From NCBI RefSeq assembly GCF_900129615.1, contig NZ_FQWI01000014.1, positions 1-64,000 of the forward strand: DNA of 64,000 nucleotides, given 5' to 3'. A program made the position numbers and the translations under genes. The notes beneath the pieces were generated by a model, which was not told the origin of the DNA, did not search any database, and saw nothing but the letters and a program-made list of their open reading frames with translations. The DNA comes from Pectobacterium carotovorum (lineage in GTDB: Bacteria > Pseudomonadota > Gammaproteobacteria > Enterobacterales > Enterobacteriaceae). How positions within the stretch are numbered: position 1 is the stretch's first letter; each line of letters starts with the position of its first letter. Positions 20,252-30,959 of this stretch are shown here, piece by piece.

Positions 20252-21217
20252 TTAATGGATACCACCAATGCGACTCAAACGTACGCCGGTAGGCCATTCA
20301 CCTTCCTGCTTCTCGAAGCTCATCCAGATAGCGGTGGCTTTACCGACCAGATTTCTCTCCGGAACAAAGCCCCAATAGCGACTATCCAGACTGTTGTCGC
20401 GGTTATCACCCATCATGAAGTAGTGCCCGGCTGGGACAACCCATGTCGCAAGCTGCTGCTGCGATTGCTGGTAATAACCACCGAGCTGATCCTGCTGACC
20501 CGGCACCAACAGAATATTATGCGTTACATTACCTAATGACTCTTTGCGTGCGCCCATGCGGGTCCCTTCCACGCTGTTGTCATTAGCAGGTACCTCATAA
20601 AATCCGCTGCGCGATTCCAGTCCTGGCTGGTTGAAGGTCTGAACAAAATCGCTAGGCTGTACGTTACTGTATGTGACGGCCAGTGCCGTATCGCACGCCT
20701 GCTGTCCCTGACAGGATGGACGAATCGTCACCTGCTTGGTTATCGGGTTATAGCTAACGCGATCGCCAGGTACGCCAACCACGCGTTTGATGAAGTCCAC
20801 TTTAGGATCGGACGGATATTTAAACACCACCACGTCGCCACGCTTCGGATGGCCGGTTTCGATCAGCGTTTTTTGCGTGAAGGGTTCTTTAATACCGTAG
20901 GCAAATTTCTCCACCAGAATAAAATCACCGATCAACAGCGTCGGCATCATCGAACCCGATGGAATTTGAAACGGCTCATAAATGAAGGAGCGCACAACCA
21001 ATACCAAAGCGACAACCGGGAAGACGGACGCTATCGTCTCAATCCAGCCTGGTTGTTGAATCGCTTTCGATGAAACCGCGCCATCAGCCAGATCGGCGCC
21101 GCTCATCGCAGCAAATTTCTTCCGGCGAGCGGGTGCCCAGACGAAACGTTCTAAACACCAGACAATCCCCGTGACCAGCGTCACCAATGCCAGAATTACG
21201 GCAAACATATTGGCCAT
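20252..21217 (-). CDS. lepB: Signal peptidase I
   Basis: LepB removes signal peptides from exported proteins at the outer face of the inner membrane. The 321-residue protein has two N-terminal membrane segments (about 4-22 and 60-80), the catalytic serine in the IPSGSMMPTL box, the lysine in the GDVVVFKYP region, and the GDNRDNSLDSRYWG box. It lies between lepA and rnc as in E. coli, 16 bp after lepA. The ATG follows a GAGG ribosome site. Confidence 0.97.
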   Translation of the reverse strand: MANMFAVILALVTLVTGIVWCLERFVWAPARRKKFAAMSGADLADGAVSSKAIQQPGWIETIASVFPVVALVLVVRSFIYEPFQIPSGSMMPTLLIGDFILVEKFAYGIKEPFTQKTLIETGHPKRGDVVVFKYPSDPKVDFIKRVVGVPGDRVSYNPITKQVTIRPSCQGQQACDTALAVTYSNVQPSDFVQTFNQPGLESRSGFYEVPANDNSVEGTRMGARKESLGNVTHNILLVPGQQDQLGGYYQQSQQQLATWVVPAGHYFMMGDNRDNSLDSRYWGFVPERNLVGKATAIWMSFEKQEGEWPTGVRLSRIGGIH

Positions 21218-21233
21218 GCCAACTCCTCAGAAT

Positions 21234-23033
21234 TTATTTACTGTCTTTGCCGACGTGCAGAATTGCCAGAAACGCTTCTTGCGGCAGTTCGACGTTGCCG
21301 ACCTGCTTCATACGTTTCTTACCGTCTTTCTGTTTCTGCAACAGTTTCTTCTTACGGCTGACGTCGCCACCATAACACTTGGCCAGTACGTTTTTACGCA
21401 ATTGCTTAACCGTAGAGCGTGCAATAATGTGGTTACCAATAGCGGCCTGAATCGCGATATCAAACTGCTGACGTGGAATCAGTTCTTTCATCTTTTCGAC
21501 GAATTCACGACCACGATATTGTGAATTATCACGGTGAGTAATCAGGGCCAATGCATCAACACGCTCGTTGTTGATTAATACATCAACGCGCACCATGTCT
21601 GATGCCTGGAAACGCTTGAAGCCATAATCCAGCGAGGCATAACCACGAGACGTTGATTTCAGGCGATCGAAGAAATCGAGTACCACTTCGGCCATCGGGA
21701 TTTCATACGTCAACGCAACCTGATTACCGTGGTACACCATGTTCGTCTGCACACCGCGCTTCTCAATACAAAGCGTAATCACGTTGCCCAAATATTCTTG
21801 AGGCATCAGCATGTGACATTCGGCGATCGGTTCGCGCAGTTCCTGAATATTGTTCAGCGGCGGCAGTTTAGACGGGCTATCCACATAGATGGTTTCTTTA
21901 GCCGTCGTTTCTACTTCATACACTACCGTCGGTGCCGTGGTGATCAGCTCCAGATCGTACTCACGCTCCAGACGTTCCTGAATGATCTCCATATGCAGCA
22001 GACCCAGGAATCCACAGCGGAAACCAAAGCCCAGTGCGGTAGAGCTTTCTGGCTCATAGAACAGGGAGGCATCATTGAGGCTCAGCTTGCCTAACGCATC
22101 GCGGAATGCTTCATAGTCGTCGGAGCTAATCGGGAACAGACCCGCGTAGACCTGAGGTTTGACTTTCTTAAAGCCCGGTAACGCTTTTTCAGCTGGCTGA
22201 CGCGCCAGCGTCAGGGTATCCCCGACTGGAGCACCCAAAATATCTTTGATGGCGCACACTAACCAGCCTACTTCGCCGCAGTTCAATACATCGCGGTCAA
22301 TCTGCTTCGGCGTAAAAATACCGAGACGGTCGGCGTTATAAACCTGACCCGTACTCATCACCTTAATTTTGTCGCCTTTGCGCATCGTGCCGTTTTTGAT
22401 ACGCACCAGTGACACAACGCCAAGATAGTTATCAAACCAGGAGTCGATAATCAGCGCCTGCAGCGGTTCGTCTGGGCTGCCTTCCGGCGGCGGGATATCA
22501 CGTACTAAACGATCCAGAACATCCGGCACGCCAATACCCGTTTTCGCAGAGCAGCGCACCGCATCGGTAGCATCAATGCCGACGATATCTTCAATTTCCT
22601 GAGCAACACGATCCGGGTCAGCAGCAGGCAGGTCGATCTTATTCAGAACCGGCACCACTTCCAGATTCATATCCAGCGCGGTATAGCAGTTCGCCAACGT
22701 CTGAGCTTCAACGCCCTGCCCAGCATCAACAACAAGCAGCGCACCTTCACAGGCGGCGAGCGAACGGGAAACTTCATAAGAGAAGTCAACGTGCCCAGGC
22801 GTATCGATGAAGTTTAACTGGTAGGTTTGGCCGTCCTGCGCTTTATAATCCAGCGTGACGCTTTGCGCTTTAATCGTTATTCCGCGTTCACGTTCCAGAT
22901 CCATGGAATCCAGAACCTGCGCAGCCATTTCACGCTCGGTTAAACCGCCGCAAATCTGGATAATACGGTCAGATAACGTTGATTTACCGTGGTCGATATG
23001 GGCAATAATGGAGAAATTTCGTATATGCTTCAT
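21234..23033 (-). CDS. lepA: Translation elongation factor 4 (LepA)
   Basis: LepA is a ribosome-associated GTPase related to EF-G. The chosen start at [19 protein letters not shown] gives 599 residues, the same as E. coli; a longer open frame upstream is not part of the gene. Visible motifs are G1 AHIDHGKS, G3 DTPGH, G4 NKID, and the LepA-specific C-terminal domain ending in [11 protein letters not shown]...GKDSK. It is the first gene before lepB; a roughly 300-bp gap separates it from rseC. Confidence 0.98.
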   Translation of the reverse strand: MKHIRNFSIIAHIDHGKSTLSDRIIQICGGLTEREMAAQVLDSMDLERERGITIKAQSVTLDYKAQDGQTYQLNFIDTPGHVDFSYEVSRSLAACEGALLVVDAGQGVEAQTLANCYTALDMNLEVVPVLNKIDLPAADPDRVAQEIEDIVGIDATDAVRCSAKTGIGVPDVLDRLVRDIPPPEGSPDEPLQALIIDSWFDNYLGVVSLVRIKNGTMRKGDKIKVMSTGQVYNADRLGIFTPKQIDRDVLNCGEVGWLVCAIKDILGAPVGDTLTLARQPAEKALPGFKKVKPQVYAGLFPISSDDYEAFRDALGKLSLNDASLFYEPESSTALGFGFRCGFLGLLHMEIIQERLEREYDLELITTAPTVVYEVETTAKETIYVDSPSKLPPLNNIQELREPIAECHMLMPQEYLGNVITLCIEKRGVQTNMVYHGNQVALTYEIPMAEVVLDFFDRLKSTSRGYASLDYGFKRFQASDMVRVDVLINNERVDALALITHRDNSQYRGREFVEKMKELIPRQQFDIAIQAAIGNHIIARSTVKQLRKNVLAKCYGGDVSRKKKLLQKQKDGKKRMKQVGNVELPQEAFLAILHVGKDSK

Positions 23034-23329
23034 TATAAAAATTTTTCTACCTTGATATTCCTGAAATTCTTGCCGATGGGCATGCGCATAGGTGAAAACA
23101 GCAGCGATGTTATTCCACCTGAATCGCAGCATTCTACATGCGAGAGGCGTGAAAACCTAGTCATGTCCGGTGCATTCCCTTTGATTATGACGGTTTTATT
23201 TGGAATAGCAGAACAACAAGAGGAAAGCAGGAAGTAAAGTGTCATTACGTGGCAAACATCGTGTCGAAAGATAACAAACAAGTAAGCAATGTTTCCGCAC
23301 CGCGCGCCGTTTACGCTCAGGTAAACAGG

Positions 23330-23782
23330 TCAATTTTGTAACAGAGTGCCCGGCAGTGCGATTTGCAGGATAACGGGCTCATAACGCTTATTTTTACCCA
23401 ACTGTTTAGCCCAGCGCTTCACGCCGATAAACGCCACGCCACCGCCCAGCAGTGCGCCAATAACAGCGGCCAGATCGGTGCCGAATAACGTTTGGCAGAT
23501 CGCCGCGCCGAGCAGTAGCCCAACCAGCGGAACGAAATAAACCAGAGCAGCGGAAAACAGCAGCCGCCCCTCAGAAATGCCCAACTCCACCTTTTGTCCC
23601 ACTTCTAAAGGCCGATCGTAAGGAACGTACAGCGTATTTTCAGCAGAGAGCCCAAGCTGACTTAATAAACCGGTTCCACACGACGAGCGGGATTTACAGG
23701 TGCCGCAGCCCGAACTTGGCTCACACCGCAGCTCTGCAATTCCATCCTGCCATGACACTACCGTTGCCCACTCTTTAATCAC
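23330..23782 (-). CDS. rseC: SoxR-reducing system protein / sigma-E factor regulator RseC
   Basis: The 150-residue inner membrane protein has an N-terminal cysteine-rich region (CEPSSGCGTCKSRSSCG) and two membrane helices (about 72-120). RseC belongs to the rpoE operon and is linked to SoxR reduction and, weakly, to sigma-E control. It overlaps the rseB stop by 4 bp. Confidence 0.95.
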   Translation of the reverse strand: MIKEWATVVSWQDGIAELRCEPSSGCGTCKSRSSCGTGLLSQLGLSAENTLYVPYDRPLEVGQKVELGISEGRLLFSAALVYFVPLVGLLLGAAICQTLFGTDLAAVIGALLGGGVAFIGVKRWAKQLGKNKRYEPVILQIALPGTLLQN

Positions 23783-24741
23783 GGTTGCGCCTTCAAAATA
23801 ATACTGTCAGCCACGCGTTTAGCCGTAGAAGGAGGAATATCGCCGACGACGGTAATCTCTCGGTTGCCTTTCATGACAGTGTGAATAGAGCGTCGCCCCG
23901 TGAGCACAGATTGTTCCTCGCTCACGTCAGAAGACGGGCTAATGTTAATCGAAAAGCTGAATAAGCCATCGCTATACAGACGTGTTTCAATCGGGATGGA
24001 CGAACCGGGCAATACCTTTTTGTTGTGCGACAGCTCTTTCATCCCAGCAGGTAGCCATTCTGGCACCCAGGTAAAATCACCTTTTTCCGCAGCAGGCGCG
24101 GGTAGCGCGGGAGGAAGTTTGATACCTTCCAGCGGACGCATCACGCTCACTACATCATCGTCAACAATCAGTGATGTCGTTAAGAATTGTTCCAGCCGTT
24201 TGTCGCCATTGCGATCCTGTAAATCAATGCGCAGTGGAAGTTTCGAGTCCGCATCAATCCACACCGTATAGCTGTAGCGTGTGCCATCGCGTGAGATGAC
24301 CCGAATGCCTGATGCCAGACGATCGGCGATGCGCACCCGCCCATCAGCAGGAACAAAATCATAATAGGGCGATAGTTTCTGAAAATCAGCGAACACCAGA
24401 GAAGGGAGAGAGTCAACGATATGATCGCTGGTGAGCGTAAATGGCTCAAAACCAGGATCGAAATAGCTGATTTCATTACCACGCTGCACGATCTCGCGTC
24501 GCGGCCCGTCCATAAATAGCAACTGCGCTAAGGCACGGTTATTCACCACAGCATGGCGATACCGTACCGACTCGAACCCTTGCAGGGTAATGTTAATAAA
24601 GGAAATTTCGTAATTCTGAGAGCGAATAGCGCCATTCATCTGTTGCAGCAATGCGCCCGGCTCAACATTCTGAGCCGGGGCGAAAGTAGAATAAAGCAGA
24701 CTGCCAATCAGAAAACAGGCGGCGGACCAAACACGCTTCAT
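23779..24741 (-). CDS. rseB: Sigma-E regulatory periplasmic protein RseB
   Basis: RseB binds the periplasmic part of RseA and protects it from DegS; it also senses mislocalised lipopolysaccharide and outer membrane proteins. The 320-residue protein has a signal peptide (about 1-23), the lipoprotein-localisation-like N-terminal domain and the smaller C-terminal domain. Its start overlaps the rseA stop (TAATG), so it is translationally coupled. Confidence 0.96.
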   Translation of the reverse strand: MKRVWSAACFLIGSLLYSTFAPAQNVEPGALLQQMNGAIRSQNYEISFINITLQGFESVRYRHAVVNNRALAQLLFMDGPRREIVQRGNEISYFDPGFEPFTLTSDHIVDSLPSLVFADFQKLSPYYDFVPADGRVRIADRLASGIRVISRDGTRYSYTVWIDADSKLPLRIDLQDRNGDKRLEQFLTTSLIVDDDVVSVMRPLEGIKLPPALPAPAAEKGDFTWVPEWLPAGMKELSHNKKVLPGSSIPIETRLYSDGLFSFSINISPSSDVSEEQSVLTGRRSIHTVMKGNREITVVGDIPPSTAKRVADSIILKAQP

Positions 24742-25391
24742 TACCGGGGCTGTGTTCCTAATGATTGAGTACCGGGAACCTGAATTGCCGCTTGCTGATC
24801 GTCCTGCGGCAGAGCGTGCTCGGCATGCAGCCGGCGCTGTAATTCGTAGTCCTGCAAAATGGCGTTAAGGCGATTGCGCTGCATATCGGATTTCTGTTGA
24901 CCGCTGTTAGGGGCAACATTTTCTGACGGCACGCCCAGACTCACTGGAGAGGCGGTGCCCATAGCGGGTAAAGTGCTGAACACGCCGGATTCCACAACAT
25001 GTTCGGAAGCATTATTACCCTGCTGGTAATTTTGTACGCCGACAATCACCGCTAAAGAGACGCAGGCGGCCACACCGACTTGCGTCAGTTGGCTGCCCCA
25101 CGGGCGGATTTTGTGCCAGAAAGGCATTTTCGTCCACTCGACAGGTTGTGGCTGAGATTCAGGCTGCGCTTGTGGAACCAGACGAACAGGTTCTTTTTCG
25201 ATTGCAGCGGCAACACGAGAAGCGATGTCCAGATGAATCACGTTTTCACTCACATCACCACGCATCACATCACGAATCAGATGATAACTTTGCCAACTTT
25301 GCTGCAACGCGTCATCCCGTGACAGTGCGCCTAACAGTTCGGAATCTACTGCTTCGCCATCCATTAAAGCGGAAAGTTTCTCTTTCTGCAT
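24741..25391 (-). CDS. rseA: Anti-sigma-E factor RseA
   Basis: RseA holds sigma-E at the inner membrane until stepwise proteolysis releases it. The 216-residue protein starts with the cytoplasmic sigma-binding domain (MQKEKLSALMDGE), has one membrane helix near 100-117 (VGVAACVSLAVIVGVQNY), and a Gln-rich periplasmic tail. It lies 59 bp after rpoE in the same operon. Confidence 0.96.
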   Translation of the reverse strand: MQKEKLSALMDGEAVDSELLGALSRDDALQQSWQSYHLIRDVMRGDVSENVIHLDIASRVAAAIEKEPVRLVPQAQPESQPQPVEWTKMPFWHKIRPWGSQLTQVGVAACVSLAVIVGVQNYQQGNNASEHVVESGVFSTLPAMGTASPVSLGVPSENVAPNSGQQKSDMQRNRLNAILQDYELQRRLHAEHALPQDDQQAAIQVPGTQSLGTQPR

Positions 25392-25450
25392 ACCGACACC
25401 CTTACCTTGTCAAATCCATCATTAGTCATGCGGATAGCTGAAAACGCTCG

Positions 25451-26026
25451 CTAGCGCTGAATAAGCGGTTGTACTTTATTATCAATCGCTTCCCGCGCCC
25501 GGAAAATACGAGAACGAACAGTGCCGACGGGACAATCCATAATGACGGCGATCTCTTCGTAGCTTAAACCGTCCAACTCACGCAGCGTAATCGCTAAACG
25601 CAAATCTTCCGGTAAAGACTCAATAGTTCGGAAAACGATGCTTCGTAATTCCTCTGACAACATTAAATTCTCAGGGTTCGATATTTCTTTCAGTGCGCCC
25701 GCATTTTCATAGTTTTCCGCGTCATTAGCATCAATGTCGCTGGAAGGCGGGCGGCGTCCCTGAGCTACCAGATAATTCTTGGCCGTATTCACTGCGATAC
25801 GATACAGCCACGTATAAAACGCACTATCGCCGCGGAATGACTCTAACGCGCGATAGGCTTTAATAAACGATTCCTGTACCACGTCCGGCACGTCCCCTTG
25901 GGGAACATACCGCGATACCAGGCTCGCTACCTTATGCTGATAACGAACGACCAACAAGTTAAACGATTTTTGATCGCCTTTTTGGACTCGCTCGACCAGA
26001 ACCTGATCTGCCAGTTGCTCGCTCAT
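25451..26026 (-). CDS. rpoE: RNA polymerase sigma-E factor
   Basis: This ECF sigma factor runs the envelope-stress response. The 191-residue protein is almost the textbook enterobacterial sequence: region 2 (YVPQGDVPDVVQESFIKAYRAL, with FYTWLYRIAVNTAKN) and region 4 (LDGLSYEEIAVIMDCPVGTVRSRI). It heads the rpoE-rseABC operon and is divergent from nadB. A sigma-E-type promoter lies about 90 nt upstream. Confidence 0.98.
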   Translation of the reverse strand: MSEQLADQVLVERVQKGDQKSFNLLVVRYQHKVASLVSRYVPQGDVPDVVQESFIKAYRALESFRGDSAFYTWLYRIAVNTAKNYLVAQGRRPPSSDIDANDAENYENAGALKEISNPENLMLSEELRSIVFRTIESLPEDLRLAITLRELDGLSYEEIAVIMDCPVGTVRSRIFRAREAIDNKVQPLIQR

Positions 26027-26424
26027 CCGAGGTAATCTCTACTCAAACCGTTCTCCACGCGTAAACGCAAAATAGTACTGCCAGCTATATAAGTCATATT
26101 TAGAGCAAGCTCCTCATTAGAACCAAGACATCCAATAAAGTTCCGAGTCATCATTTTTCTTTTGCTTAGCGCCGTTACTCGTCTTTGCGATGCGTATCAT
26201 GACGCATTCTCTTCATCACACATTGTCTTCATCAAAAATGGTCTTCATCTGAGGCTCTACACTTCTCCGAGGATGATACGATAAATCTGGGATAGGCGCA
26301 CGATTCAGCATGTCCTACTTTTCGCTTATTTATAGCGTAAACATGGGGCTAAAAACCAATGCAGCAATCAACCATTGGGTGCTACCATCGGATTTCCTCT
26401 TCTTTTTGCACCCACGACACGACC
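26027..26424. other. Divergent rpoE/nadB promoter region
   Basis: This 398-bp region has no gene. On the rpoE side it holds a sigma-E-type promoter (26117-26144). The nadB side should carry the nadB promoter; I could not identify a NadR operator by eye. Confidence 0.5.
26117..26144 (-). promoter_or_regulatory. Sigma-E-type promoter of rpoE
   Basis: On the minus strand GGAACTT (26144-26138) is followed by 16 nt and TCTAA (26121-26117), matching the sigma-E -35 and -10 elements and spacing. Autoregulation of rpoE is well known in enterobacteria. Confidence 0.75.
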
Positions 26425-28026
26425 ATGCAAACGACCACTGAATACGTCTGTGATGTTTTAATCATTGGCAGCGGTGCTGCCGGGCTTTCACTGGCGCTGC
26501 GTCTGGCTTCACAAGCCAACGTGACGGTATTAAGCAAAGGCCCACTCAACGAAGGCGCGACGTTTTATGCTCAAGGTGGCATCGCCGCCGTTTTCGATGA
26601 AACCGACACGATTGACTCCCATATCGAAGATACCCTGATCGCCGGCGATGGCCTGTGTGAACGGGAAGCCGTTGAGTTTATCGCCAGCAATGCCAAACAC
26701 TGCGTGCAATGGCTTATCGAACAAGGCGTGCTGTTCGATACCGAAACCAGCACCAGCGGTGAAGAGCGTTACCATCTCACGCGCGAAGGCGGGCACAGCC
26801 ATCGTCGAATTCTGCACGCCGCGGATGCAACCGGAAAAGAAGTGGAAAACACGTTGGTGCAGAAAGCGTTATCCCATCCGAATATTCGGATTATGGAACG
26901 CTGCAACGCCGTCGATTTGATTACCTCGAATAAGCTGGGTCTGCCCGGCACACGCCGCATTGTCGGTGCTTATATATGGAACCGTGAACGGGAACGCGTA
27001 GAATCCTGCCGGGCGAAAACGGTGGTTCTGGCGACCGGCGGCGCATCTAAAGTGTATCAATACACCACGAATCCCGATATTTCCTCTGGTGATGGCATCG
27101 CCATGGCTTGGCGCGCGGGTTGCCGCGTGGCAAATCTGGAGTTCAATCAGTTTCACCCGACCTGCCTGTTCCACCCGCAGGCGCGAAACTTCCTGCTAAC
27201 GGAAGCGCTGCGCGGTGAAGGCGCGTACCTTAAACGTCCTGACGGCACACGCTTTATGCCCGATTTCGATGCCAGAGGCGAATTGGCCCCGCGTGACGTG
27301 GTCGCCCGGGCGATTGACCATGAGATGAAACGGCTTGGCGCAGACTGCATGTATCTGGATATCAGCCACAAGCCCGAAGCATTCATCAAACAGCACTTCC
27401 CCACTATCGATGAAAAGCTACAGTCTCTCGGCATCGATCTGACGCGTGAGCCGATACCCATCGTACCCGCTGCACACTACACGTGCGGCGGCGTGTTGGT
27501 CGATCAGCACGGCCGTACCGATCTTGACGGCCTGTATGCGATTGGCGAAGTCAGCTATACCGGTTTGCATGGCGCAAACCGCATGGCGTCGAATTCACTG
27601 CTGGAGTGTCTGGTTTACGGCTGGTCAGCCGCAGAGGATATTTTGCAGCGCTTACCGCAAATCAAAGCCGTGAAAAAGTTACCGGATTGGGATGAAAGCC
27701 AGGTCGACAACTCCGACGAACAAGTGGTGATCCAACATAACTGGCACGAGCTGCGCCTGTTTATGTGGGATTACGTTGGGATCGTGCGGACGACGAAGCG
27801 ACTGGAGCGGGCACAGCGCCGCATCCAACTGCTTCAGCAGGAAATCAATGAATACTACTCCCACTTCCGTATTTCCAACAATTTGCTGGAACTACGTAAT
27901 CTGGTGCAGGTTGCCGAACTCATCGTCCGCTGCGCATTGGAAAGAAAAGAAAGCCGCGGGCTGCATTACACTCTGGACTACCCAGAACAGTTCGATGCCC
28001 CAACCCCCACCATTCTGGTGCCGTAG
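26425..28026 (+). CDS. nadB: L-aspartate oxidase
   Basis: NadB oxidises L-aspartate to iminoaspartate, the first step of de novo NAD synthesis, using FAD. The start at [20 protein letters not shown] gives 533 residues with the dinucleotide-binding GSGAAGLS at about 16-23, the active-site region [16 protein letters not shown], and C-terminal [15 protein letters not shown]. An upstream in-frame ATG at 26359 would add 22 residues unlike the family. It is divergent from rpoE and converges with trmN. Confidence 0.97.
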   Translation: MQTTTEYVCDVLIIGSGAAGLSLALRLASQANVTVLSKGPLNEGATFYAQGGIAAVFDETDTIDSHIEDTLIAGDGLCEREAVEFIASNAKHCVQWLIEQGVLFDTETSTSGEERYHLTREGGHSHRRILHAADATGKEVENTLVQKALSHPNIRIMERCNAVDLITSNKLGLPGTRRIVGAYIWNRERERVESCRAKTVVLATGGASKVYQYTTNPDISSGDGIAMAWRAGCRVANLEFNQFHPTCLFHPQARNFLLTEALRGEGAYLKRPDGTRFMPDFDARGELAPRDVVARAIDHEMKRLGADCMYLDISHKPEAFIKQHFPTIDEKLQSLGIDLTREPIPIVPAAHYTCGGVLVDQHGRTDLDGLYAIGEVSYTGLHGANRMASNSLLECLVYGWSAAEDILQRLPQIKAVKKLPDWDESQVDNSDEQVVIQHNWHELRLFMWDYVGIVRTTKRLERAQRRIQLLQQEINEYYSHFRISNNLLELRNLVQVAELIVRCALERKESRGLHYTLDYPEQFDAPTPTILVP

Positions 28027-28067
28027 TTCATAAAAAATAACTCATAAAAAATAGTTCACTCAGCAAA

Positions 28068-28094
28068 GGCAGGCGCAGCAACAAGGCGTCTGCC
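28068..28094 (-). terminator. Stem-loop after trmN
   Basis: A 9-bp stem (GGCAGGCGC with GCGTCTGCC, one G-T pair) lies two bases beyond the trmN stop on the minus strand and is followed there by TTTGC. The short T-run makes it a moderate terminator. It also lies between two convergent genes. Confidence 0.5.
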
Positions 28095-28096
28095 AT

Positions 28097-28843
28097 CTAC
28101 ATAAAGAGATAAAAATCTTTTGTCAGCCGCTGGAAATCCGTCGAGTAGTACCTTTCTGCATCACGAATTACTAGTGAGGAATTTACAAACTCTCTTTCCT
28201 GGCGAGACAGCGCCAGCAAAACGCGATGCGCAGGCTTCTCTTCCTGCTCCGATACGCGAAGCTGCTGGTGAACATACCAATGGTTCTGCTGCGCCAGCGG
28301 AATAAAATGCTCAGCAACCTGAACCGGCAGCACCACGCAGAAAAGTCCTTCAGGCATCAGCAGTTGATGAGCACAGCGCAACAGTGCTTCATGGGTTAAC
28401 AAGGTGGTATAGCGAGCCTGATCGCGTTGAACCGATCCGCACGCGATCCCCGGCGGGAAATAAGGCGGGTTACTGATAATCAACGAATAGTCGGCAGCCC
28501 GCGTCTCAGCAAAACTGACGATATCCTCAGCATACACCGTGATTCTGTCAGCCCATGGCGAGGCGGCAACGTTTTCTTTCGCCTGATCGCTGGCGGCGCG
28601 ATCCAGTTCGACGGCATCAATCTGAACACACGGTTCAGAACGTTGCGCCAGCATCAACGCGAGAAGACCGGAACCGCTACCGATATCAAGGATCCGCGTG
28701 GCTGAAGACACCGGCGTCCAGGCGCCCAGCAAAATGCCGTCGGTTCCCACCTTCATGGCACAGCGATCGTGCGCCACAAAGAATTGCTTGAAGGTAAAAC
28801 CATCCCGACGCAATGTCAGTTTATTATCAGCCTGATGACTCAT
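28097..28843 (-). CDS. trmN: tRNA1(Val) (adenine(37)-N6)-methyltransferase
   Basis: TrmN6 (YfiC) methylates A37 of a tRNA-Val isoacceptor. The 248-residue protein has the SAM-binding motif [17 protein letters not shown] and the N6-adenine methyltransferase NPPY motif ([11 protein letters not shown]). It sits between nadB and srmB as in E. coli and is divergent from srmB. Confidence 0.94.
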   Translation of the reverse strand: MSHQADNKLTLRRDGFTFKQFFVAHDRCAMKVGTDGILLGAWTPVSSATRILDIGSGSGLLALMLAQRSEPCVQIDAVELDRAASDQAKENVAASPWADRITVYAEDIVSFAETRAADYSLIISNPPYFPPGIACGSVQRDQARYTTLLTHEALLRCAHQLLMPEGLFCVVLPVQVAEHFIPLAQQNHWYVHQQLRVSEQEEKPAHRVLLALSRQEREFVNSSLVIRDAERYYSTDFQRLTKDFYLFM

Positions 28844-28977
28844 GAAAATAAGATTCCAAACGTAAACCGCAGTAGCATAGGTGAAACATCAATGCAGGAA
28901 AAGTGCCGATGTCTGCTTAAACAGGTGAAGAAACCGACCAATCCGTCTATAATCGGCGCCCCAAATAGAGGTAGACC

Positions 28978-30303
28978 ATGACTGTAACCAATTTTTCCGA
29001 GCTCGATCTTGATGAAAGCCTGTTAGACGCCCTGCGCGACATGGGCTACGAGCGCCCAACCGTGATTCAGGCAGAGGCGATTCCTCCGGCGATGGAAGGC
29101 CGAGACGTACTGGGCTCCGCGCCAACAGGAACAGGTAAAACCGCCGCCTATCTGCTGCCGGTTTTGCAGCATCTTATCGATTTCCCTCGTAAAAAATCGG
29201 GTCCACCTCGTATTCTGATCCTCACGCCAACCCGTGAACTCGCCATGCAGGTAGCCGATCAGGCGCGAGCGTTTGCAGCACATACACACCTGGATATCGC
29301 CACGATTACCGGCGGCGTGGCCTACATGAACCACGCGGAAGTCTTCAGTGAAAATCAGGATATCGTCGTCGCGACGACGGGCCGTCTGCTGCAATACATT
29401 AAAGAAGAAAACTTCGATTGCCGCGCGGTAGAAACGCTAATTCTGGATGAAGCAGACAGAATGCTGGACATGGGCTTCGCTCAGGATATTGAACACATCG
29501 CCGGAGAAACCCGCTGGCGCAAGCAAACGCTGCTGTTTTCTGCGACGCTGGAAGGGGACGCGATCAAAGATTTCGCCGAGCGTCTGCTCAACGATCCCGT
29601 TGAAATCGAATCCGATCCATCGCGTCGGGAACGTAAAAAAATTCTGCAATGGTATTACCGCGCCGACGATCTCAAACACAAAACGGCACTGCTCTGCCAC
29701 CAGTTAAAACAGCCTGACGTAACGCGTTCTATCGTCTTTGTACGCAAGCGTGAGCGTGTGCATGAGCTGGTTGCCTGGCTGCGTGAAGCAGGCATTAACT
29801 CCTGCTATCTCGAAGGCGAAATGGTGCAGGCCAAACGTAATGAGGCGATCAAACGTCTCAGCGACGGGCGTGTCAATGTGCTGGTAGCAACGGATATCGC
29901 AGCGCGTGGTATTGATATTAACGATGTCAGCCACGTATTTAACTTCGATTTACCACGCACCTCGGACACCTATCTTCACCGTATCGGCCGTACTGGTCGC
30001 GCCGGTCGTAAAGGCTGTGCCATCTCTTTCGTCGAAGCACACGACCATCTGCTGCTGGGGAAAATCAGTCGCTACCTGAATGAACCGCTAAAACCGCGCG
30101 TCATTGATGAACTCCGCCCAGAGACGAAAGCACCAAGCGCCAAAACGACGGGAAAACCGTCGAAAAAAGTGCTGGCTAAGCGACAAGAGAAAAAAGAGAA
30201 GGAAAAAGAAAAGGTTAAGGTAAAAATTCGTCATCGCGATGCTAAGAATATTGGTAAGCGTCGTCAGCCAACGCAGAAAACCGACGAACCCTCTGCCGAA
30301 TAA
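28978..30303 (+). CDS. srmB: DEAD-box RNA helicase SrmB
   Basis: SrmB acts early in 50S ribosome assembly. The 441-residue protein has the Q motif, motif I (APTGTGKT), PTRELA, motif II DEAD (LDEADRML), SAT, and the C-terminal HRIGRTGRAGR. A Lys/Glu-rich basic tail (about 375-441) is typical of SrmB. The ATG has a GAGG ribosome site, and a strong bidirectional terminator follows. Confidence 0.97.
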   Translation: MTVTNFSELDLDESLLDALRDMGYERPTVIQAEAIPPAMEGRDVLGSAPTGTGKTAAYLLPVLQHLIDFPRKKSGPPRILILTPTRELAMQVADQARAFAAHTHLDIATITGGVAYMNHAEVFSENQDIVVATTGRLLQYIKEENFDCRAVETLILDEADRMLDMGFAQDIEHIAGETRWRKQTLLFSATLEGDAIKDFAERLLNDPVEIESDPSRRERKKILQWYYRADDLKHKTALLCHQLKQPDVTRSIVFVRKRERVHELVAWLREAGINSCYLEGEMVQAKRNEAIKRLSDGRVNVLVATDIAARGIDINDVSHVFNFDLPRTSDTYLHRIGRTGRAGRKGCAISFVEAHDHLLLGKISRYLNEPLKPRVIDELRPETKAPSAKTTGKPSKKVLAKRQEKKEKEKEKVKVKIRHRDAKNIGKRRQPTQKTDEPSAE

Positions 30304-30325
30304 AATTTCTATAAAATAGAGACAT

Positions 30326-30353
30326 AAAAAAAGGGAGCTTCGGCTCCCTTTTT
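30326..30353. terminator. Bidirectional terminator between srmB and grcA
   Basis: The stem GGGAGC / GCTCCC with a TTCG tetraloop is flanked by A7 on the left and T5 on the right, so it can stop transcription from both convergent genes. Confidence 0.92.
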
Positions 30354-30373
30354 GTTAAGGCTTGAGTAACAAC

Positions 30374-30757
30374 TTACAGGCTTGCAGTAAAAGTACGAGC
30401 GATAACGTCGCGCTGCTGTTCTGGCGTCAGTGAGTTGAAACGCACAGCGTAGCCAGATACGCGGATGGTCAGCTGCGGATAGTTTTCCGGATGCTTAACG
30501 GCATCTTCCAGCGTCTCACGGCGCAGAACGTTTACGTTCAGGTGTTGACCGCCTTCCACACGCACTTCAGGTTTGATTTCCAGCGGAATTTCACGATACT
30601 CGATCTGACCCAGATCGCTCACCGGAACGATTTGATCTTCGCTATAACCCGATTTAGCACACACGCAACGCGCCTGTGATTTTTCTTCATCCAGCAACCA
30701 GAAGGAATTGATCAGCGCGCTGTCGTTAGCCTTGGTGATTTGAATACCAGTAACCAT
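30374..30757 (-). CDS. grcA: Autonomous glycyl radical cofactor GrcA
   Basis: GrcA (YfiD) is a spare radical domain that replaces the damaged C-terminus of pyruvate formate-lyase after oxygen exposure. The 127-residue protein ends with the glycine-radical segment [17 protein letters not shown]. Two FNR-like sites lie upstream, matching its anaerobic induction in E. coli. Confidence 0.97.
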   Translation of the reverse strand: MVTGIQITKANDSALINSFWLLDEEKSQARCVCAKSGYSEDQIVPVSDLGQIEYREIPLEIKPEVRVEGGQHLNVNVLRRETLEDAVKHPENYPQLTIRVSGYAVRFNSLTPEQQRDVIARTFTASL

Positions 30758-30878
30758 AATTGCCTCCGTAAAACGGCGTGTTATTGTCTTAGTTAAAAAC
30801 TAACTGAGTAAAAATCGCTATCAGCAAAAAACTGCTAAATTTCGTAACGATCGTATAAAACCGTTTGTATCTGCCTCT

Positions 30879-30884
30879 TATATA
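30879..30884 (-). promoter_or_regulatory. Predicted grcA -10 element
   Basis: TATATA on the minus strand sits where an FNR-activated (class II) promoter needs its -10 if the proximal FNR site centres at -40.5. The predicted start site is near 30873. This follows from spacing and was not mapped. Confidence 0.5.
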
Positions 30885-30906
30885 CCAGCCTGATAACCAG
30901 ACATCC

Positions 30907-30920
30907 TTGACTTAAGTCAA
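30907..30920 (-). promoter_or_regulatory. Proximal FNR-like site of grcA
   Basis: TTGACTTAAGTCAA is a perfect palindrome close to the FNR consensus TTGAT-N4-ATCAA. Its centre lies exactly 53 bp from the centre of a second site. Confidence 0.7.
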
Positions 30921-30959
30921 TTTTAAAACCCCGCAATTTGGCTGTCTGATGGCAATATA

